Source: Nitrospirillum amazonense (GTDB lineage: Bacteria; Pseudomonadota; Alphaproteobacteria; Azospirillales; Azospirillaceae). From it: 64,000 nucleotides of DNA. Numbering within the stretch: position 1 is the stretch's first letter; the number at the start of each line of letters is the position of its first letter. The position numbers were made by a program, and so were the translations under genes. A model generated the notes under the pieces. It was given only the letters and a program-made list of their open reading frames with translations, was not told the DNA's origin and ran no database searches. Where the stretch lies: assembly GCF_007828045.1 (NCBI RefSeq), contig NZ_VITN01000024.1:27043-91042 (forward strand). Direction: 5' to 3'. Below are positions 46,403-55,499 of this stretch, piece by piece.

Positions 46403-47572
46403 ATGAAAGCGCTGACCTGGCACGGCAAGGGCGACATCCGATGTGAGCACGTTCCCGACCCCCAGATCGAACACGCCCGCGACTGCGTCATGAAGGTGAC
46501 GGCCTGTGCCATCTGCGGGTCGGACGTCCACCTCTACGACGGCGTCATCCCCAGCATGGAAAGCGGCGACGTCCTGGGCCACGAGACCATGGGTGAGGTG
46601 GTGGAGGTTGGCAGCGGCGTCAGCAACCTGAAGGTCGGCGACCGGGTGGTGGTGCCCTTCACCATCGCCTGCGGCGAATGCTTCTTCTGCAAGCGGGGAT
46701 ATTTCTCCGCCTGCGAGCGCTCCAACCCCGACAAGGCCAAGGTGACCAAGCTATGGGGCAACTCGCCGGCGGGCCTGTTCGGCTACTCCCACCTGCTGGG
46801 CGGCTACAGCGGCGGGCAGGCGGAATATCTGCGCGTGCCCTATGCCGACGTCGGCCCCATGAAGGTGCCCAGCGGCCTGACGGACGAGCAGGCGCTGTTC
46901 CTGTCCGACATCTTCCCCACCGGCTACATGGCGGCGGACTTCTGCAACATCCAGCCCGGCGACACCATCGCCATCTGGGGCTGCGGCCCGGTGGGCCAGA
47001 TGGCCATCCGCAGCGCCTACCTCCTGGGGGCGGAGCGGGTCATCGCCATCGATCATGTCCCCGAGCGGCTGGAGCTAGCCCGCCAGGGCGGGGCCATGAC
47101 CTTGGATTTCAAGGAAGAGGACATCTACGACCGCATCATGGACCTGACCCACGGCCGCGGGGCGGATGCCTGCATCGACGCCGTGGGCACCGAGCCCGAC
47201 CTCGGCAGCGGTTTCGATGCCGTCGTCGACCGGATCAAGGTCGCAACCTTCATGGGCACGGATCGGCCGCATGTCCTGCGCCAGGCCATCATGTGCTGCC
47301 GCAACTTCGGCACCGTCTCCATCGTCGGGGTCTATGGCGGCTTCCTGGACAAGATCCCCATGGGGTCGGCCATCAACCGGGGCCTGACCTTCCGCATGGC
47401 CCAGACGCCGGTGCAGCGCTACCTGCCCCACCTGCTGCGCCGCATTGAGGAGGGGGAGATCGACCCGTCCTTCGTCATCACCCATCGCGCGTCGCTGGAG
47501 GAGGGGCCCAACCTCTACAAGACGTTCCGCGACAAGAAGGACGGCTGCATCAAGGTCGTTATGAAGCCCTGA
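46403..47572 (+). CDS. Zinc-dependent alcohol dehydrogenase
   Basis: A 389-residue medium-chain dehydrogenase of the formaldehyde-dehydrogenase-like group. [13 protein letters not shown] carries the catalytic-zinc Cys, GHETMGEV the His-Glu pair, and [15 protein letters not shown] the four structural-zinc Cys. [11 protein letters not shown] is the NAD-binding Rossmann motif, followed by an Asp (AIDHV) that favours NAD over NADP. Start ATG at 46403 has GGAAAGG upstream; in-frame codons before it are not conserved. The real alcohol/aldehyde substrate is unknown. It lies between the glucose dehydrogenase and an SDR gene on the same strand. Confidence 0.9.
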   Translation: MKALTWHGKGDIRCEHVPDPQIEHARDCVMKVTACAICGSDVHLYDGVIPSMESGDVLGHETMGEVVEVGSGVSNLKVGDRVVVPFTIACGECFFCKRGYFSACERSNPDKAKVTKLWGNSPAGLFGYSHLLGGYSGGQAEYLRVPYADVGPMKVPSGLTDEQALFLSDIFPTGYMAADFCNIQPGDTIAIWGCGPVGQMAIRSAYLLGAERVIAIDHVPERLELARQGGAMTLDFKEEDIYDRIMDLTHGRGADACIDAVGTEPDLGSGFDAVVDRIKVATFMGTDRPHVLRQAIMCCRNFGTVSIVGVYGGFLDKIPMGSAINRGLTFRMAQTPVQRYLPHLLRRIEEGEIDPSFVITHRASLEEGPNLYKTFRDKKDGCIKVVMKP

Positions 47573-47602
47573 TCCCAAAACAGATGAGAGAGGAACAACG
47601 CC

Positions 47603-48409
47603 ATGGCTGCTTCCCGTGCTCCCTTGCGTCAGCTGGCTGTCGTCACCGGTGCCTCCACCGGCATCGGCTACGAACTGGCCAAGCTGTGCGCCCAGAACGG
47701 CTTCGACCTGGTGGTCGCCGCCGACGAACCCGAAATCCACGACGCCGCCGACACCTTCCGTGCCATGGGTGCCCACGTCGACGCGGTGCAGACTGACTTG
47801 GCCACGTTGGACGGCGTGGACACGCTCTATGCCGCCATCCAGGCCGCCGGCCGGCCGGTGGACGCCCTCTTCGCCAATGCTGGCCGGGGACTAGGCAAGG
47901 GTTTTCTGGACCAGAACTTCGTCAAGGCCAGGCGGGTGATCGACACCAACGTCACCGGCACCGTCTACCTGATCCACCGGGTGGGCCGGGACATGCGGGC
48001 GGTGAATGCCGGCCGCATTCTCATCACCGGTTCCATCGCTGGTTTCATCCCCGGCAGCTACCAGGCCGTCTACAACGCCAGCAAGGCGTTCCTGGACAAC
48101 TTCGCCTACGCCCTGCGCAACGAACTGGAGGGCACGGGCGTCACCGTCTCCTGCCTCATGCCGGGGCCAACGGAGACCGACTTCTTCCGCCGCGCCGAAC
48201 TGCTGGATACCGAGGTGGGTACCGGAGAGAAAGACGACCCGGCCAAGGTCGCGCGCGACGGCTTCGACGCGCTGATGAAAGGCGAAGCCGACGTGGTCAG
48301 CGGCTGGAAGAACAAGCTGCAGGCCACCCTGGCCAACATCATGCCGGCCGAGACCCTGGCGAAGCGGCACCGCGACATGGCGGCACCCGGCACGGCGAGC
48401 AAGCACTGA
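47603..48409 (+). CDS. Short-chain dehydrogenase/reductase
   Basis: A 268-residue classical SDR. TGASTGIG is the dinucleotide-binding motif, NAGRG the stabilising NAG turn, and the catalytic set is Ser in ITGSIAG, Tyr and Lys in YNASK. It ends without a membrane helix, so it is cytosolic. Only 30 bp separate it from the alcohol dehydrogenase, which suggests co-transcription. Substrate unknown. Confidence 0.92.
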   Translation: MAASRAPLRQLAVVTGASTGIGYELAKLCAQNGFDLVVAADEPEIHDAADTFRAMGAHVDAVQTDLATLDGVDTLYAAIQAAGRPVDALFANAGRGLGKGFLDQNFVKARRVIDTNVTGTVYLIHRVGRDMRAVNAGRILITGSIAGFIPGSYQAVYNASKAFLDNFAYALRNELEGTGVTVSCLMPGPTETDFFRRAELLDTEVGTGEKDDPAKVARDGFDALMKGEADVVSGWKNKLQATLANIMPAETLAKRHRDMAAPGTASKH

Positions 48410-48452
48410 CCCACCATCCATCATCCCATCCACCTTCAGGAGGGCGACATCC

Positions 48453-48716
48453 ATGTTCATGCACAACAAGCGCCTGCAGTACACGGTGCGGGTGGCGGAG
48501 CCCAACTCGGTCCTGGCCAGCCTGATGCTGGAGCAGTTCGGCGGCCCTCAGGGCGAACTGGCGGCCGCCATGCGCTACTTCACCCAAGCGCTGGGCGAGA
48601 GCGATCCCGGCCGCAAGGACATGCTGTACGACATCGCCACGGAGGAGCTGAGCCAGTGGTCCAGTAATAGACCCCCCAGGCGATCAGAGCCGCCAACACC
48701 ACGACGGCGGCGATGA
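48453..48716 (+). pseudogene. Truncated manganese catalase
   Basis: The first ~68 residues (MFMHNKRLQYTVRVAEPNS, QFGGPQGELAAAMRYFTQA, MLYDIATEELSQ) are the N-terminus of a manganese catalase, including the first metal-ligand Glu regions. Homology ends at about 48652 and a short Arg/Pro-rich tail from a foreign reading frame follows. Full-length enzymes are near 290 residues, so the gene is broken. A ribosome-binding site (CAGGAGG) remains. Confidence 0.85.
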
Positions 48717-48843
48717 TCAGGCCGATGCGCACCCTGGGATTGGCCAGGGGCGAGGGATTCTTCTCGTCTTTCTGCTTGCCGTCCTGTTGCCGGTCCTTGC
48801 TTGCGGCCTTGTCCTCGTGGCCGTCTGTCGGGCGGTGAATCCG
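48657..48843 (-). pseudogene. HlyD/EmrA-type adaptor N-terminal fragment
   Basis: On the minus strand, about 62 codons read as the start of an HlyD-family efflux adaptor: a charged Lys/Glu/Asp/Gln-rich cytosolic tail, NPRVRIGL, then one membrane helix (IIAAVVVLAALIAWGVYYW). The reading frame stops being homologous at about 48657, where the manganese catalase fragment begins from the other side. No ATG is available at its beginning; only an ATT or an internal GTG. It follows directly after the stop of the cox subunit IV gene. Too short for the ORF list; call based on the helix and motif. Confidence 0.5.
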
Positions 48844-48855
48844 ACCCCGTCCCGG

Positions 48856-49119
48856 CTAACGCGTGGCATAGTCCAGCACCAGATAGCCCAGTAGAATCAG
48901 CAGCCAGAAGACGGCGCCCAGTGCCATGACGCGCATCAGGCCGCCTTCGCGCCGCAGCTGCATGAACACCCAGACAACCAGGGCGGCCTTGAGCCCGGCG
49001 ATGGCCAGGCTGGCTATCAAGCTGGGGGTGCCGGTCAGGACTAGGCTGGCGCCCACCGTCAGGCCCAGCAAGGCTAGCAAGGCGGCCCAGACGGTCAGCA
49101 GGGGCGCTATCGTTCTCAT
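48856..49119 (-). CDS. coxD: Cytochrome c oxidase subunit IV
   Basis: An 87-residue protein with three membrane helices, of the bacterial subunit IV (COX4_pro) type; LKAALVVWVFMQLRREGGLMRV is the conserved central part. It stabilises the oxidase rather than binding cofactors. It is the last gene of the operon, its start sharing one base with the stop of subunit III (TGATG). Confidence 0.85.
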   Translation of the reverse strand: MRTIAPLLTVWAALLALLGLTVGASLVLTGTPSLIASLAIAGLKAALVVWVFMQLRREGGLMRVMALGAVFWLLILLGYLVLDYATR

Positions 49120-49730
49120 CAGCGCACCAGATACAGGACGGGGTAGAGAAAGATCCAGATAACGTCCACCAGGTGCCAGTAGAGGCCCACGACCTCCACC
49201 CCCGTGGCCTGTCGGGGCAGGGCCAGGCTGCGGTGGTGGACGCGCAGCGCCAAGCCCGCCAGCAGGCCCACGCCGATGGTCACGTGCACGGCGTGCAGGG
49301 ACGTGGCGATGAGGTAGAGGTCCATGAACAGGTGGGCCGCCGGGTTGGCGAAGGCCTCGGGCGGGGCCAAGGCCGGCAGCAGCCGTTCATGATACTCGCT
49401 GACGTACTCCACGGCTTTGAGCGCCAGGAAGCCGATGCCCAGGCCGGCGCCGGCCTGCAGGCCCACCACGGTGCCCTTGATCTTGCCGGCCTCCGCCGCC
49501 GCGACAGCCAGGGCCACCGCCAGGCTAGAGGTCAGCAGCACCACGGTGTTGGCGGCACCGATGCCGTAGTGCAGGTGCTTGGACGCCGCCACGATCTCCT
49601 GCGGGTGCATCAGGCGCAGGGCCAGGGCCACGGCGAACAGGCCGCCAAACAGCATGATCTCGGAGCCTAAGAACAGGTACATGCCCATCAGCGTGGTTTC
49701 GCGCTGGCGTGCCTGAGCCGTGTCAGCCAT
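49119..49730 (-). CDS. coxC: Cytochrome c oxidase subunit III
   Basis: A 203-residue subunit III with five membrane helices, the short bacterial form. [29 protein letters not shown] and [10 protein letters not shown] are the family signatures, and the C-terminus [20 protein letters not shown] is nearly invariant in this family. It helps proton uptake and stability of the oxidase core. The ATG at 49730 overlaps the subunit I gene by 8 bp. Confidence 0.93.
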   Translation of the reverse strand: MADTAQARQRETTLMGMYLFLGSEIMLFGGLFAVALALRLMHPQEIVAASKHLHYGIGAANTVVLLTSSLAVALAVAAAEAGKIKGTVVGLQAGAGLGIGFLALKAVEYVSEYHERLLPALAPPEAFANPAAHLFMDLYLIATSLHAVHVTIGVGLLAGLALRVHHRSLALPRQATGVEVVGLYWHLVDVIWIFLYPVLYLVR

Positions 49731-51348
49731 GGGCCGCCTCCCGCTCGCCGTCCACTTCCACCGGGTATTGGTAGGGCGGGCCGTCCACGGTGGGCAGCTC
49801 ATGGAAATTGTGCTGCGGCGGGGGCGAGGGCACGGTCCATTCCAGGCCGGTGGCGCCCCAGGGGTTGGGCGGCGCCTTGCCGCCATGGCGCAGGGAATAG
49901 AGCAAGTAGGTGAAGGGCAGCAGGTAGGCCAGGCCCAGCACGCTGGCGCCCGCCGACGACAGCACGTGCAGGGTCTGGAACTCCGCCGGATAGACGTGAT
50001 AGCGCCGGGGCATGCCGAGGTACCCCAGGATGAACTGGGGGAAGAAGGTCAGGTTGAAGCCGAGGAAGATGAAGATGGCCGACAGCCGCCCCCAGACCAG
50101 GGGCAGCATGCGGCCCATCATCTTGGGCCACCAGTAATGCAGGGCGCCGAAGTAGGCGGAGACCGTGCCGCCCACCATGATGTAGTGGAAATGGGCGACG
50201 ACGAAGTAGGTGTCGTGGACGTGCACGTCCACCGCCAGCATGGCCAGGATCAGGCCCGTCATGCCGCCCACCACGAACAGGCCGATGAAACTCATGGCAA
50301 ACAGGAAGGGTGGGTCCAGCGCGATGTGGCCCTTATAAAGCGTGGCCGTCCAGTTGTAGACCTTGATGCCCGAGGGCACCGCCACCGCCAGGCTGAGGAA
50401 GCTGAACACGGCGCTGGCGTACATGGACTGCCCCGCCACGAACATGTGATGACCCCACACCAGGAAGCCAAGGATGGCAATGGCGATGGAGGACCCGGCC
50501 ACGAAACGGTAGCCGAACACCGGCTTGCGCGCCGCCGTGGCCACTAGCTCACTGATCACCCCCAGGGCCGGCAGGATCATGATGTAAACCGCCGGGTGGC
50601 TGTAGAACCAGAACAGGTGCTGGTACAGCAGCGGGTCGCCGCCCAGCGCCGGGTTGAACACGCCGATGCCGAACAGTCGCTCCGCCGCGATCAGCACCAG
50701 GGTGATGGACAGCACCGGTGTCGCCAGCACCAGGATGAGGGAGGTCGCGTAGATGCTCCAGACGAACAGCGGCAGCCGCCCCCAGGTCATGCCCGGACAG
50801 CGCAGCCGGTGCACCGTGACGATGAAGTTGAGGCCCGTCAGGATGGAGGAGAAACCCACCACGAAGATGGCGGTGGCAGCCAGGATGACGTTGCCGTTGG
50901 CGAACATGGACGACAGCGGTGTGTAGAAGGTCCAGCCCGTGTCCACCCCGCCCAGCACCAGCACGGCGATGGTGAACAGCCCGCCCACCATATAGATGTA
51001 CCAGCTGAGCAGGTTCAGCCGGGGGAAGGCCAGGTCCCGCGCGCCGATCATCAGCGGCACCAGGAAATTACCGAAGGTGTTGGGGATGGACGGGATCAGG
51101 AAGAACCACACCATGATGACGCCGTGCAGGGTGAAGGCGCGGTTGTAGCCCTCATTGCTCATCAGGTCGGCTTCGGGCGTCAGCAGGTCGATGCGGATCA
51201 GGGCCGCGGCCGCCCCGCCCACGAAGAAGAACAGGGTGATGGACAGGAAATAGAGGATGGCGATGCGCTTGTGGTCCGTGGTCAGCAGCCAGGACTTCAG
51301 GCTGTGGCCATGCTCCAGATAGCTCACTTCCGCAGTGGCCTCACTCAT
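49723..51348 (-). CDS. coxA: Cytochrome c oxidase subunit I (A2-type)
   Basis: Catalytic subunit of about 541 residues. The heme and CuB ligands are visible: [12 protein letters not shown] (low-spin heme His), [14 protein letters not shown] (CuB His cross-linked to Tyr), GHHMFVAG (CuB His pair), and [12 protein letters not shown] (high- and low-spin heme His). YSHPAVY in place of GHPEVY marks an A2-type heme-copper oxidase, in which a Tyr-Ser pair replaces the D-channel Glu. I start at the ATG at 51348 (GGAGG upstream); an in-frame GTG at 51354 would add two residues. It reduces oxygen to water and pumps protons. Confidence 0.96.
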   Translation of the reverse strand: MSEATAEVSYLEHGHSLKSWLLTTDHKRIAILYFLSITLFFFVGGAAAALIRIDLLTPEADLMSNEGYNRAFTLHGVIMVWFFLIPSIPNTFGNFLVPLMIGARDLAFPRLNLLSWYIYMVGGLFTIAVLVLGGVDTGWTFYTPLSSMFANGNVILAATAIFVVGFSSILTGLNFIVTVHRLRCPGMTWGRLPLFVWSIYATSLILVLATPVLSITLVLIAAERLFGIGVFNPALGGDPLLYQHLFWFYSHPAVYIMILPALGVISELVATAARKPVFGYRFVAGSSIAIAILGFLVWGHHMFVAGQSMYASAVFSFLSLAVAVPSGIKVYNWTATLYKGHIALDPPFLFAMSFIGLFVVGGMTGLILAMLAVDVHVHDTYFVVAHFHYIMVGGTVSAYFGALHYWWPKMMGRMLPLVWGRLSAIFIFLGFNLTFFPQFILGYLGMPRRYHVYPAEFQTLHVLSSAGASVLGLAYLLPFTYLLYSLRHGGKAPPNPWGATGLEWTVPSPPPQHNFHELPTVDGPPYQYPVEVDGEREAAHG

Positions 51349-52294
51349 GTCCACCTCCCGGCTGGGCGTTGGCCAGCGACTTGATGTAGGCGACCAGCTT
51401 CAGCACATCTTCCTCCCCCAGCACGTTCTGGTAGGTGGGCATGATGGCAGGGTAGCCCGCCGCCACCTGGGCCTGGGGCAGCAGGATGCTGTCGCGCAGG
51501 TACTGGTCGTCCGCCGTCACCACTTGGCCATTGGCCAGCGGTACCGGCCGGCCGTACAGCCCTTCCAGGGGCGGGGCGTGCACCGTGCTGGCGGCACCGT
51601 GGCAGCCGCTGCACCCCATCTGGCGGAACAGCACGGCGCCCTGCGCCGCCAGTGACCCGTCGGTGCCGGCGGCGGCCAGCCAGCGGGCGTAGTCGGCCGG
51701 CGTCTGCACCACCAGTTGCCCGCCCATCACGGCATGGTCGGTGCCGCAGAACTGGGCGCAGACCAGGGCGTAGGACCCGGCGGCGTCGGCCCTGAACCAC
51801 AGGCGGGTGTAGCGGCCGGGCACCACGTCCTGCTTCAGGCGCAGCGCCGGCACGAACAGGCTGTGGATGACGTCCTGCGAGGCCAGCGTCACCACCACCG
51901 CCTGGCCGGCGGGCACATGCAACTCATTGATTTCCGCCTGGCCGCCGGGGTGCTGGAACTTCCACATCCATTGCTTGCCCACCGCATTGATGGCCAGGGC
52001 CTCGGCCGGCGGCTGATACAGGTCGATGAACAGGCCGGTGGACCACAGGTAGAAGGCCACGGTGGCCAGGAAGGGGATGGCCGCCCACGAGACCTCCAGC
52101 CAGACGTTGCGGTTGACGGCATGGGTGCGGTCGGCCGGCTTGCCCCGCCGGTACTTCACCGCGAACCAGGTGATCAGGATGAACACCGGCGCCGACAGCA
52201 GCACGGCCAGGACGGCTAGTCCCAGGAACAGGGTGTCCACCTGGCCCGCATGGTGGGAGGCCTGGCCGGCCCAGAAGGTCAGCAGCCGGTTCAT
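51341..52294 (-). CDS. coxB: Cytochrome c oxidase subunit II with cytochrome c
   Basis: A 317-residue subunit II with two membrane helices, a cupredoxin domain with the CuA motif [12 protein letters not shown] (residues ~195-206) and a C-terminal cytochrome c domain with CSGCH near residue 232. This fused form defines caa3-type oxidases: electrons enter at the attached heme, then pass to CuA. No signal peptide cleavage is obvious; the first helix acts as anchor. It overlaps the SCO gene upstream and subunit I downstream. Confidence 0.95.
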   Translation of the reverse strand: MNRLLTFWAGQASHHAGQVDTLFLGLAVLAVLLSAPVFILITWFAVKYRRGKPADRTHAVNRNVWLEVSWAAIPFLATVAFYLWSTGLFIDLYQPPAEALAINAVGKQWMWKFQHPGGQAEINELHVPAGQAVVVTLASQDVIHSLFVPALRLKQDVVPGRYTRLWFRADAAGSYALVCAQFCGTDHAVMGGQLVVQTPADYARWLAAAGTDGSLAAQGAVLFRQMGCSGCHGAASTVHAPPLEGLYGRPVPLANGQVVTADDQYLRDSILLPQAQVAAGYPAIMPTYQNVLGEEDVLKLVAYIKSLANAQPGGGHE

Positions 52295-53064
52295 GATGGC
52301 CCCACCGGCCGGCGGTCGCGCCCGACGGCCCAGGCGATCCAGCCCCCACCGCCCAGCACCACCAGGGCGCCCACCGCGCGCAGCAGGGTCCAGATCAGGG
52401 GGCCGTTGCGCCCCGTCATCGGGTCGTAATGGAAACACAGCAGCAGGATGCGTTGGCCCCAGGTCTCCGGATCACGCTGCGTCGCCTCCATCACCGCCCG
52501 CGTCAACTCATCGGGCGCTGGTGCCAGGCCGTAGAGCCAGTGATTCAGCCGGCCGTCCGGCTGCAGCACCGCCACCGCCGCCACATGGGCGTATTGCTGG
52601 ATGCGGTCGTCCCAGGCGTAGCGGTAGCCTAGGGCGTCGGTCACCGCCCGGATCTGGTCCTTGGCACCGGTCAGGGCGTGGATGCCCTCAGGCCCCAGGG
52701 CGGGGACGGCGTGGCGCAAGTCGGCCAGGTCGGCGCTGGCCTCGGCCGGCCCTTCGCGCGGATCGATGCCGAAGGCCACCAGGGTGAAGTCGCGGCCGGG
52801 CCGCAGGCGCTGGGCGGCAATGGCCTGGGCCAGGCCCGCCAGAGTGGCGCCGCAGATGTTGGGGCAGCGGTGCAGCACCGGGACCAGCACCAGGGGCTTG
52901 CCCGCCGCCAGGTCGGCCAGGCTGACCGCGTGGCCGTCGGCTTCCAGGAAGGTGCCTTCCAGGGGGACGCGGGCATCGGGCCGAGGGTCGATGCCCGCCG
53001 TCCGGAAGGGATCGAAGGCTACCAGCCAGAAGGCCGCCATCAACAGGACGAGCGCGCGCCTCAT
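52291..53064 (-). CDS. SCO1/SenC copper chaperone
   Basis: A 257-residue SCO-family protein for CuA assembly. A thioredoxin-like fold carries the copper ligands: CPNIC (CxxxC) near residue 67 and the distant His in QYAHVAAVAV. There is an N-terminal signal/anchor and, unusually, a C-terminal membrane helix (TLLRAVGALVVLGGGGWIAWAV). Located between the ACIII genes and coxB, it fits delivery of copper to the subunit II encoded next. Confidence 0.9.
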   Translation of the reverse strand: MRRALVLLMAAFWLVAFDPFRTAGIDPRPDARVPLEGTFLEADGHAVSLADLAAGKPLVLVPVLHRCPNICGATLAGLAQAIAAQRLRPGRDFTLVAFGIDPREGPAEASADLADLRHAVPALGPEGIHALTGAKDQIRAVTDALGYRYAWDDRIQQYAHVAAVAVLQPDGRLNHWLYGLAPAPDELTRAVMEATQRDPETWGQRILLLCFHYDPMTGRNGPLIWTLLRAVGALVVLGGGGWIAWAVGRDRRPVGPS

Positions 53065-53423
53065 TGCCGCTCCTCCGCATCTTTTTCGTCCTGGTCTGGC
53101 CAGCCCTTCCGGGCCAGCAGTTCCATGGCCCGATCGATGGGGATGACGGCACGGCCGGCATCGCGGTCGGCCCAGCCGTAGCGGTCCAGTTTGGCCGCCG
53201 CCGCCGCGCGCACTTGGGCGCCGCCCTGATAGGGCACCTCATCCAACGGCGCGCCCGCGACCGGGCGTGGGGGTGTCACCGCCGCCGCACCCCGCCCATG
53301 GCCCAGCAGGGGCACCAGCAGCGCCACGACGCCCAGCGCCAGGGCGACGAAGGCCGCCAGGCCCAGGGCCGCGTACACGATGCCCCGGGCGGAAACGTCC
53401 TGCGTTTCAGGCTGGGGGCTCAT
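53061..53423 (-). CDS. Single-pass membrane protein in ACIII operon
   Basis: A 120-residue protein with one membrane helix (IVYAALGLAAFVALALGVVALLV) and a periplasmic tail rich in Ala and charged residues (LDRYGWADRDAGRAVIPIDRAMELL). The RAVIPIDRAMEL part is shared by small proteins found beside alternative complex III and caa3 genes. It overlaps ActF (ATGA) and SCO (ATGA). A role in complex assembly or cytochrome c docking is likely but unproven. Confidence 0.7.
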   Translation of the reverse strand: MSPQPETQDVSARGIVYAALGLAAFVALALGVVALLVPLLGHGRGAAAVTPPRPVAGAPLDEVPYQGGAQVRAAAAAKLDRYGWADRDAGRAVIPIDRAMELLARKGWPDQDEKDAEERQ

Positions 53424-54418
53424 GGCCGCCTCCAGCGCAGGCCGAACCAGCTGAGCAGGCCCAAGCCCATCAGCGCCAGCGCGGCGGCGATGGCCGCCAT
53501 TCCCTGGCCTTGGGGCAAGGCCGGCAGCACCAGCCAGGCCATCTCCAGCATTTTGCCCAGCAGGACCGGCGGTGCCAGGCAGACCAGGGCAGCCCGGCTG
53601 CGACGGATGGGCGGGAAGAACAGCAGGAAGAGGGGCAGCAGGCCCAGCACGGCCACGGCGTATTCCACCACGCCCCAGGCGCCGTCGCCCCGCCGCTGGT
53701 ACCAGCGCACGCCCGGCGTCAGGTCGCCGGACCAGCTGATGAAGTACTGCATGAAGGCCAGGTAGGCCCACAGCAGCAGGGCCGTTAGCCAGACGCCCGC
53801 CAGCACACCGGCGGGCGCCTCCCTGTCCGCCACCAGCCGCAGGGGGATCAGCACGGCCAGCGCCGTCACTACCTGGATGGCCAGCACATAAAGCCCGAAG
53901 CCGGAGGAATGGAACTCCGGCTGCAGCGACATCAGCCAGTCGCTGGCGATCAGGTCCTGGAAGGGCACCAGCACGATCAGGGTGGTGATGGCCAGCGGCA
54001 CGGCCGGTGGCTGCCGCACCAGGCGGCAGGCGAACAGGCCGGCCAGGGCGAAGAACACCAGGCCACGCAGCCGGAAGGGCCAGGGCGACAGGTACCAGCC
54101 GCGGAAGCCTTGGCCCACTTCTCCCGCCCAGGGATAGAGGGTGGGCGGGCAGGCCAGCAACGGCAGGAGGGCTAGCGCCGCCAGGCCCAGCAAAGGCACT
54201 GTGGCTTCCGCTCCCGGCCCCAGCCCCTGGCGCCAGACGCCGGGGACCAGGCGCGTCATGGCCAGCAGGACCAGCGCCCCGATGGGCAGCCCGCTCCAGA
54301 AGGCGAAGGCCGTCAGCCAGCCGCTGAGCGCCACCGCCGGCTCCACCGCCGCATAGGCCAGCACGGGGCCGCAGAGCAGGACGCCGGCGACGGCCGGGAA
54401 ATAGCGGCGGCGGGTCAT
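53420..54418 (-). CDS. actF: Alternative complex III subunit ActF
   Basis: A 332-residue integral membrane protein with about ten helices, resembling the second NrfD-like subunit of alternative complex III (ActC/ActF pair). SDWLMSLQPEFHSSGFGLYVLAIQ is the most typical stretch; ActC and ActF carry this kind of segment at the quinol side. It contributes to the membrane core of the quinol oxidising complex. Overlaps ActE upstream and the small protein downstream by 4 bp each. Confidence 0.85.
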   Translation of the reverse strand: MTRRRYFPAVAGVLLCGPVLAYAAVEPAVALSGWLTAFAFWSGLPIGALVLLAMTRLVPGVWRQGLGPGAEATVPLLGLAALALLPLLACPPTLYPWAGEVGQGFRGWYLSPWPFRLRGLVFFALAGLFACRLVRQPPAVPLAITTLIVLVPFQDLIASDWLMSLQPEFHSSGFGLYVLAIQVVTALAVLIPLRLVADREAPAGVLAGVWLTALLLWAYLAFMQYFISWSGDLTPGVRWYQRRGDGAWGVVEYAVAVLGLLPLFLLFFPPIRRSRAALVCLAPPVLLGKMLEMAWLVLPALPQGQGMAAIAAALALMGLGLLSWFGLRWRRP

Positions 54419-54948
54419 GGCGTCCCCCCGCTTAAATGCGCCCTGTCGGCGGCGTTCAATTCATCCACCGGCGTGCTGCGGCTCCGTTGCAGAGCGCGGA
54501 TATAGGCGGCGATGGCCCAGCGGTCGGTCGGGGTCACCCGGTCGGCATGGTCGTACATGACGCCGTGGCCCTGGGTGATCACCTCCACGAAATAGCGGGA
54601 GGGGGCGCGCACCAGGCGGGGATCGTCCAGGCTGGGCGGGGCCGGGAACCCCCGTGCGACCACGGGGCCACGGCCGGCGCCGGCCACGTCGTGGCAGGGG
54701 CTGCAATAGATGTCATAGCGCTGGCGGCCGCGCTTTAGCAGATCCAGGGTCATCGGCGGCCGTTCGTCCAGCGCCGCCGCGCGGGCCGGATCGTCCTGCG
54801 CCACCGTGCCCTCGGGCGGCGCCTGCATCGCCTTGCCATCGGGAAATAGCCGGCCGCGCCCCGCCGCCTGATAGCGGGGCTGGTGGGTCATCTCATCACA
54901 GCTGGACAGGGTGAGGATGAGCGGAAGAAGAAGGAGCAGGCGCCTCAT
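54415..54948 (-). CDS. actE: Alternative complex III monoheme cytochrome ActE
   Basis: A 177-residue lipoprotein cytochrome c. The lipobox ends LSSC near residue 17, followed by DEMTHQPRY, typical of ActE. The heme motif is CSPCH, and the probable axial Met is in GHGVMYDHAD. It would accept electrons from the ActA/ActB heme-iron-sulfur chain and pass them to the oxidase. Start codon overlaps the end of the next upstream gene's stop in the operon. Confidence 0.92.
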   Translation of the reverse strand: MRRLLLLLPLILTLSSCDEMTHQPRYQAAGRGRLFPDGKAMQAPPEGTVAQDDPARAAALDERPPMTLDLLKRGRQRYDIYCSPCHDVAGAGRGPVVARGFPAPPSLDDPRLVRAPSRYFVEVITQGHGVMYDHADRVTPTDRWAIAAYIRALQRSRSTPVDELNAADRAHLSGGTP

Positions 54949-55499
54949 TCCGGCCCCTCCGTCTGCGGTACGTCCAACACCCGCACGGGCGCCAGGCCAT
55001 TCAGGAATCCTCCCGCTTCCTCGAAGCGGGGGTCATCGCCGAAGATGACCAGGAAGAACTTGTCTACGCTGGCCAGGTGGAACTCCGGCACGCCGAACAG
55101 GGGGTGGTGCAGCCGGGGCAGGCGGTTCAGCACCAGCATGCCGATGATGGCGCTCAGCACCGCGCCCAGCACCGTCAGCTCAAACGTGATCAGCATCGTG
55201 GCCGGAATGGCCACCAGCGGCCGGCCGCCGATGGGGATGGGATAGTCCAGGTTGGTCCACACCTGCATGCCGAAGCCCACCGCGGCGCCGACGATGCCGC
55301 CCATCAGGGTCAGCCAGGGGACGCGGTTGTCGCGGATGTCCAGCGCCTCCGTCAGCTCCGTCACGGGGAAGGGGGTGTAGGCGTCCAGGTGGCGGAAGCC
55401 TGCCTCCCTTGCCCGCTTCACCGCCTGCACCAGGCGCTCGGGATCGTCGAACTCCGCCATCACGCCGAAGGGCGGCAGGGAGCGCTTGGGCTCAGGCAT
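54945..55499 (-). CDS. actD: Alternative complex III subunit ActD (DUF3341)
   Basis: A 184-residue DUF3341 protein. GVMAEFDDPERLVQAVKRAREAG is the cytosolic start, TPFPVTELTEAL the conserved middle, and two membrane helices follow (around residues 50-75 and 95-125), then HPLFGVPEFHLASVDKFFL. It stabilises the membrane part of alternative complex III. I chose the ATG at 55499; the extra upstream codons (MRRAGRKGPA) are not conserved in style. Confidence 0.92.
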   Translation of the reverse strand: MPEPKRSLPPFGVMAEFDDPERLVQAVKRAREAGFRHLDAYTPFPVTELTEALDIRDNRVPWLTLMGGIVGAAVGFGMQVWTNLDYPIPIGGRPLVAIPATMLITFELTVLGAVLSAIIGMLVLNRLPRLHHPLFGVPEFHLASVDKFFLVIFGDDPRFEEAGGFLNGLAPVRVLDVPQTEGPE

